Shown one piece after another: positions 31,529 through 33,104 of a DNA stretch of 33,104 nucleotides (position 1 is the stretch's first letter; each line of letters begins with the position of its first letter). Source of the stretch: Fodinibius roseus (GTDB taxonomy: Bacteria; Bacteroidota; Rhodothermia; Balneolales; Balneolaceae). The stretch is taken from NCBI RefSeq assembly GCF_900129315.1, contig NZ_FQUS01000030.1, forward strand, positions 1 to 33,104, in the 5' to 3' direction. The notes under the pieces were generated by a model. That model was not told where the DNA came from. It searched no databases and was given only the letters and a program-made list of their open reading frames with translations. Both the position numbers and the translations under genes were made by a program.

Positions 31529-31816
31529 ATGAAAAGTTCTCTTGTTAATGCTCTGAAATCCCAAGTGGGCCGTAAGATCTTGACCGGCGTAACTGGCCTG
31601 GGGCTTATTGTTTTTATTATTGTCCACTTGGCGGGAAATCTGACGCTCTTTGGCGGTGCAGAAGCATTTAATCGATATACATACAATCTGGAAAGCCTTG
31701 GCTGGATTTTATATATCCTGGAGGGGTTTCTGGCCGTGGCGTTTATCCTGCACGCGGCCATCGGCATATCAATATGGCGCAAACGTCGCCTTCTTGAAGC
31801 AAGAACTGTCGTTTGA
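31529..31816 (+). pseudogene. sdhC: Truncated succinate dehydrogenase cytochrome b subunit (SdhC)
   Basis: The first about 82 residues are a normal b558-type SdhC start: SQVGRKILTGVTGLGLIVFI, VHLAGNLTLFGG and FILHAAIGISIW, with haem-ligand-type histidines. Family members run to about 200-250 residues. Here the homology ends at GISIW, after which the sequence reads antisense to a Crp/Fnr gene, giving a short false tail to 95 residues. SdhA and SdhB are not nearby. It is a deletion or inversion remnant. Confidence 0.85.
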
Positions 31817-31913
31817 GCATCCGCTTTGGACGAAAATTATTTTTACATAGTTCCCACTCTTTATCGGATAGTGAGACGTGCTCCTGAAAACTTGCTTTTA
31901 GTTCCTGATACAT
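31779..31913 (-). pseudogene. 5' fragment of a Crp/Fnr-family regulator
   Basis: On the minus strand an ATG at 31913 opens MYQELKASFQEHVSLSDKEW, then ELCKNNFRPKRMLKRQFLL and QEGDVC, the standard N-terminus of a Crp/Fnr-type protein. It stops matching at about 31779, where it meets sdhC in antisense. Only about 45 of an expected 190-220 residues survive; the sensor pocket and DNA-binding helix are lost. Confidence 0.75.
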
Positions 31914-32000
31914 TCGGGATCTACTATGAGATTATCAGATGTTGACACAAAAATGAGACATTAAAGATTTATAAAAATGTACAGGGAATTATCAGGAAAT

Positions 32001-32037
32001 AAAAAAGCGGATATCCTCCAGAAGAGAATACCCGCTT
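32001..32037 (-). terminator. Orphan terminator facing the Crp/Fnr fragment
   Basis: On the minus strand AAGCGG and CCGCTT (32037-32032 and 32010-32005) form the base of a stem, followed by TTTTTTATTT. It would end a minus-strand gene from the right, but only plus-strand genes lie there now, so the gene it served has been lost. The rest of 31817-32073 holds the Crp/Fnr start and its leader. Confidence 0.6.
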
Positions 32038-32073
32038 ATAGGTGTATGGGACGTTAACCTCAAAAAATTGCCT

Positions 32074-32469
32074 ATGGGTAGCTATATAGATAAACAGGAG
32101 TTGAATCGTTGGATTAGTGAACTGGAGAATCAAGAACAGCTGAATGCTCTACGTTCGATGATATTCAGTGCCAAAGACCATGTAGGATTATGGAGAGAAT
32201 TATCAAAGTCAGCCCTGCAGAAAATCGGGCATGATACTGGAGTTCCAAAGACCGATATTCACTTGACAAATAAACGGTTTTGGGAAGTTGTTTGTTCAAT
32301 GAGAGAAAGCAGCAAACCTTGGAGCTGGGATGAGTTGCCAGAAGAGGTAAAAGCCGGTATACAGAGAGGAAAGGAAGATATTGCTACTGGACGGTATTAC
32401 AGCAATAAAAAAGTATGGAAAGAAATTGAAGAAAAATTTGGATATAAATCCAGATTCCTCGACGAGTAA
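32074..32469 (+). CDS. Antitoxin-like / addiction-module-type protein
   Basis: A 131-residue protein. I start at the ATG at 32074 (GSYIDKQELNRWISELENQE); an upstream TTG would add two residues. The C-terminal WSWDELPEEVKAGIQRGKED followed by VWKEIEEKFGYKSRF resembles the ParD/RelB-like tail found on Bacteroidota addiction-module proteins. A typical member lacks the extra middle segment (AKDHVGLWRELSKSALQKIG). It lies 20 bases before the next gene. No RelE-type toxin is recognisable. Confidence 0.45.
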   Translation: MGSYIDKQELNRWISELENQEQLNALRSMIFSAKDHVGLWRELSKSALQKIGHDTGVPKTDIHLTNKRFWEVVCSMRESSKPWSWDELPEEVKAGIQRGKEDIATGRYYSNKKVWKEIEEKFGYKSRFLDE

Positions 32470-32489
32470 TAACCAAACCTATATAAGTC

Positions 32490-32972
32490 ATGGCAGATAA
32501 AGATTACAACTTTGAGGAATTCCTAACTGAAGAAAAGGTAAAACCTAAAGTTCGGTTGTGGCATGCGGGAGGGACAGGCCTTATCCTTCCTCACAAATCC
32601 GGTATTATATATACAAACCAGACGGGAGGGCGCGGTTGTAGCCACCCAGAGCTTGAAGGATACTATATCCCCTTAGTCGATGAGCAATTAGATCTACAGA
32701 AATTATTTTTCGAATATTTTTCAGGACCTAAATGGAACCGGTGGTGTACTCGTTCTGCAGGAATCGATAAAGAAACAGCCGACTATATCAATACTGTGCT
32801 AAAAAAATCAACCCTTACTCAAGGATTACAAGTTGATAAAGAAAGCCTAGACAAATCCCACGAGGCTTGGATAAAAGTAATCATAGATAAGGAAAAAATA
32901 GACTCTGATTTACCTCTAATGGAAGATGTCGAAAAATCATGGGGCATCTTAACCTGGAAAAACAGCGATTAA
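32490..32972 (+). CDS. Probable DUF6210-family protein
   Basis: A 160-residue soluble protein. The block LILPHKSGIIYTNQTGGRGC followed by SHPELEGYYIPL resembles the DUF6210 signature as I remember it. The function is unknown. No signal or membrane segment is visible. It is paired with the antitoxin-like gene and could be an immunity- or toxin-like partner; that is only an inference from arrangement. Confidence 0.5.
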   Translation: MADKDYNFEEFLTEEKVKPKVRLWHAGGTGLILPHKSGIIYTNQTGGRGCSHPELEGYYIPLVDEQLDLQKLFFEYFSGPKWNRWCTRSAGIDKETADYINTVLKKSTLTQGLQVDKESLDKSHEAWIKVIIDKEKIDSDLPLMEDVEKSWGILTWKNSD

Positions 32973-33028
32973 CTGTGATACTCTAGACGTTCAAAGGATA
33001 TACTTTGTGGAGAGTGTAAATCTAACTC

Positions 33029-33076
33029 TGTCTAAGTTAAATAATACGTACTATCAACATACACTTAACTTAGACA
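33029..33076. promoter_or_regulatory. Perfect 12-bp inverted repeat before the last gene
   Basis: TGTCTAAGTTAA (33029-33040) and TTAACTTAGACA (33065-33076) are perfect complements, 24 bases apart, ending 4 bases before an ATG. It could be an operator for a dimeric or tetrameric autorepressor, or a leader hairpin that hides the start codon. Confidence 0.55.
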
Positions 33077-33080
33077 ACTC

Positions 33081-33104
33081 ATGACACAAGAAGAATTAGA
33101 CCAA
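33081..33104 (+). CDS. Start of a gene cut by the window edge
   Basis: ATG at 33081 opens MTQEELDQ and runs off the end. There is too little to identify. The inverted repeat directly upstream supports it as a real start. Confidence 0.4.

Noticed and set aside
1-33104. CRISPR array, prophage or complete insertion sequence
   Set aside because: No regularly spaced repeats, phage structural genes or transposase could be seen.

Overview
The window looks like a chromosome segment of a Balneolota/Bacteroidota-type bacterium. This is an inference from Bacteroidota-style promoter elements (TTG, about 19-20 bp, then TAnnTTTG-like boxes upstream of the fdxA and sugE genes), weak Shine-Dalgarno sites, and the types of protein present. 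No rRNA or intact tRNA gene is present to confirm the taxon.

Bases 1 to about 13208 are a heavy-metal resistance island. Its left part is a decaying mercury-type module: an ArsR repressor with a frameshift in a G run, an intact MerT-MerP fusion, a GDCCVxC-type small protein with an in-frame TAA, and a flavin disulfide reductase broken in several places. Next comes an intact export block: a small His-rich secreted protein, a CusC/CusB/CusA-type RND tripartite pump and a PII-like protein with a shortened T-loop. It is followed by a metal-sensing HMA-AraC regulator, an intact GDCCVxC protein, a SpoIIAA-like protein and a Zn/Cd/Pb-type P1B ATPase. The island stops at the 3' half of a tRNA-Arg(ACG) gene, and only 149 bp further on lies the 3' half of a tRNA-Asp(GTC) gene. 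Each half keeps its own terminator. These look like two attachment-site scars, one beside the other.

Bases 13443 to 20084 hold glutamate dehydrogenase, GTP cyclohydrolase I with a ferredoxin-reductase-like protein, a DUF4142 protein with a cupredoxin, a MarC-family protein, a SugE/Gdx transporter and an ECF sigma factor. The sugE leader carries two ACGR-loop hairpins that match the guanidine-II (mini-ykkC) riboswitch.

Bases 20085 to 28882 form a respiration and redox-stress region. A minus-strand cluster reads fdxA, DUF2249, broken DUF59, small ORF, ccoN, ccoO, ccoQ-like, ccoP-like. The oxidase is unusual: CcoO has an extra cytochrome c domain nearly duplicated from CcoP, and CcoP has an Ig-like N-terminal domain. 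A plus-strand operon faces away from it: a RIC/YtfE-like protein that has lost most diiron ligands, a SufR-like Fe-S regulator, an MmgE/PrpD protein and a ComA-type phosphosulfolactate synthase. A perfect 11-bp inverted repeat sits exactly between the two divergent promoters and is the best candidate for a shared operator.

Bases 28998 to 33104 hold two AhpD-like proteins, a type II NADH dehydrogenase and a small secreted protein. Then comes a rearrangement scar, where a truncated sdhC is fused tail-to-tail with a truncated Crp/Fnr gene and followed by an orphan terminator. The window ends with an antitoxin-like gene, a probable DUF6210 gene, and the first codons of another gene behind a 12-bp inverted repeat.
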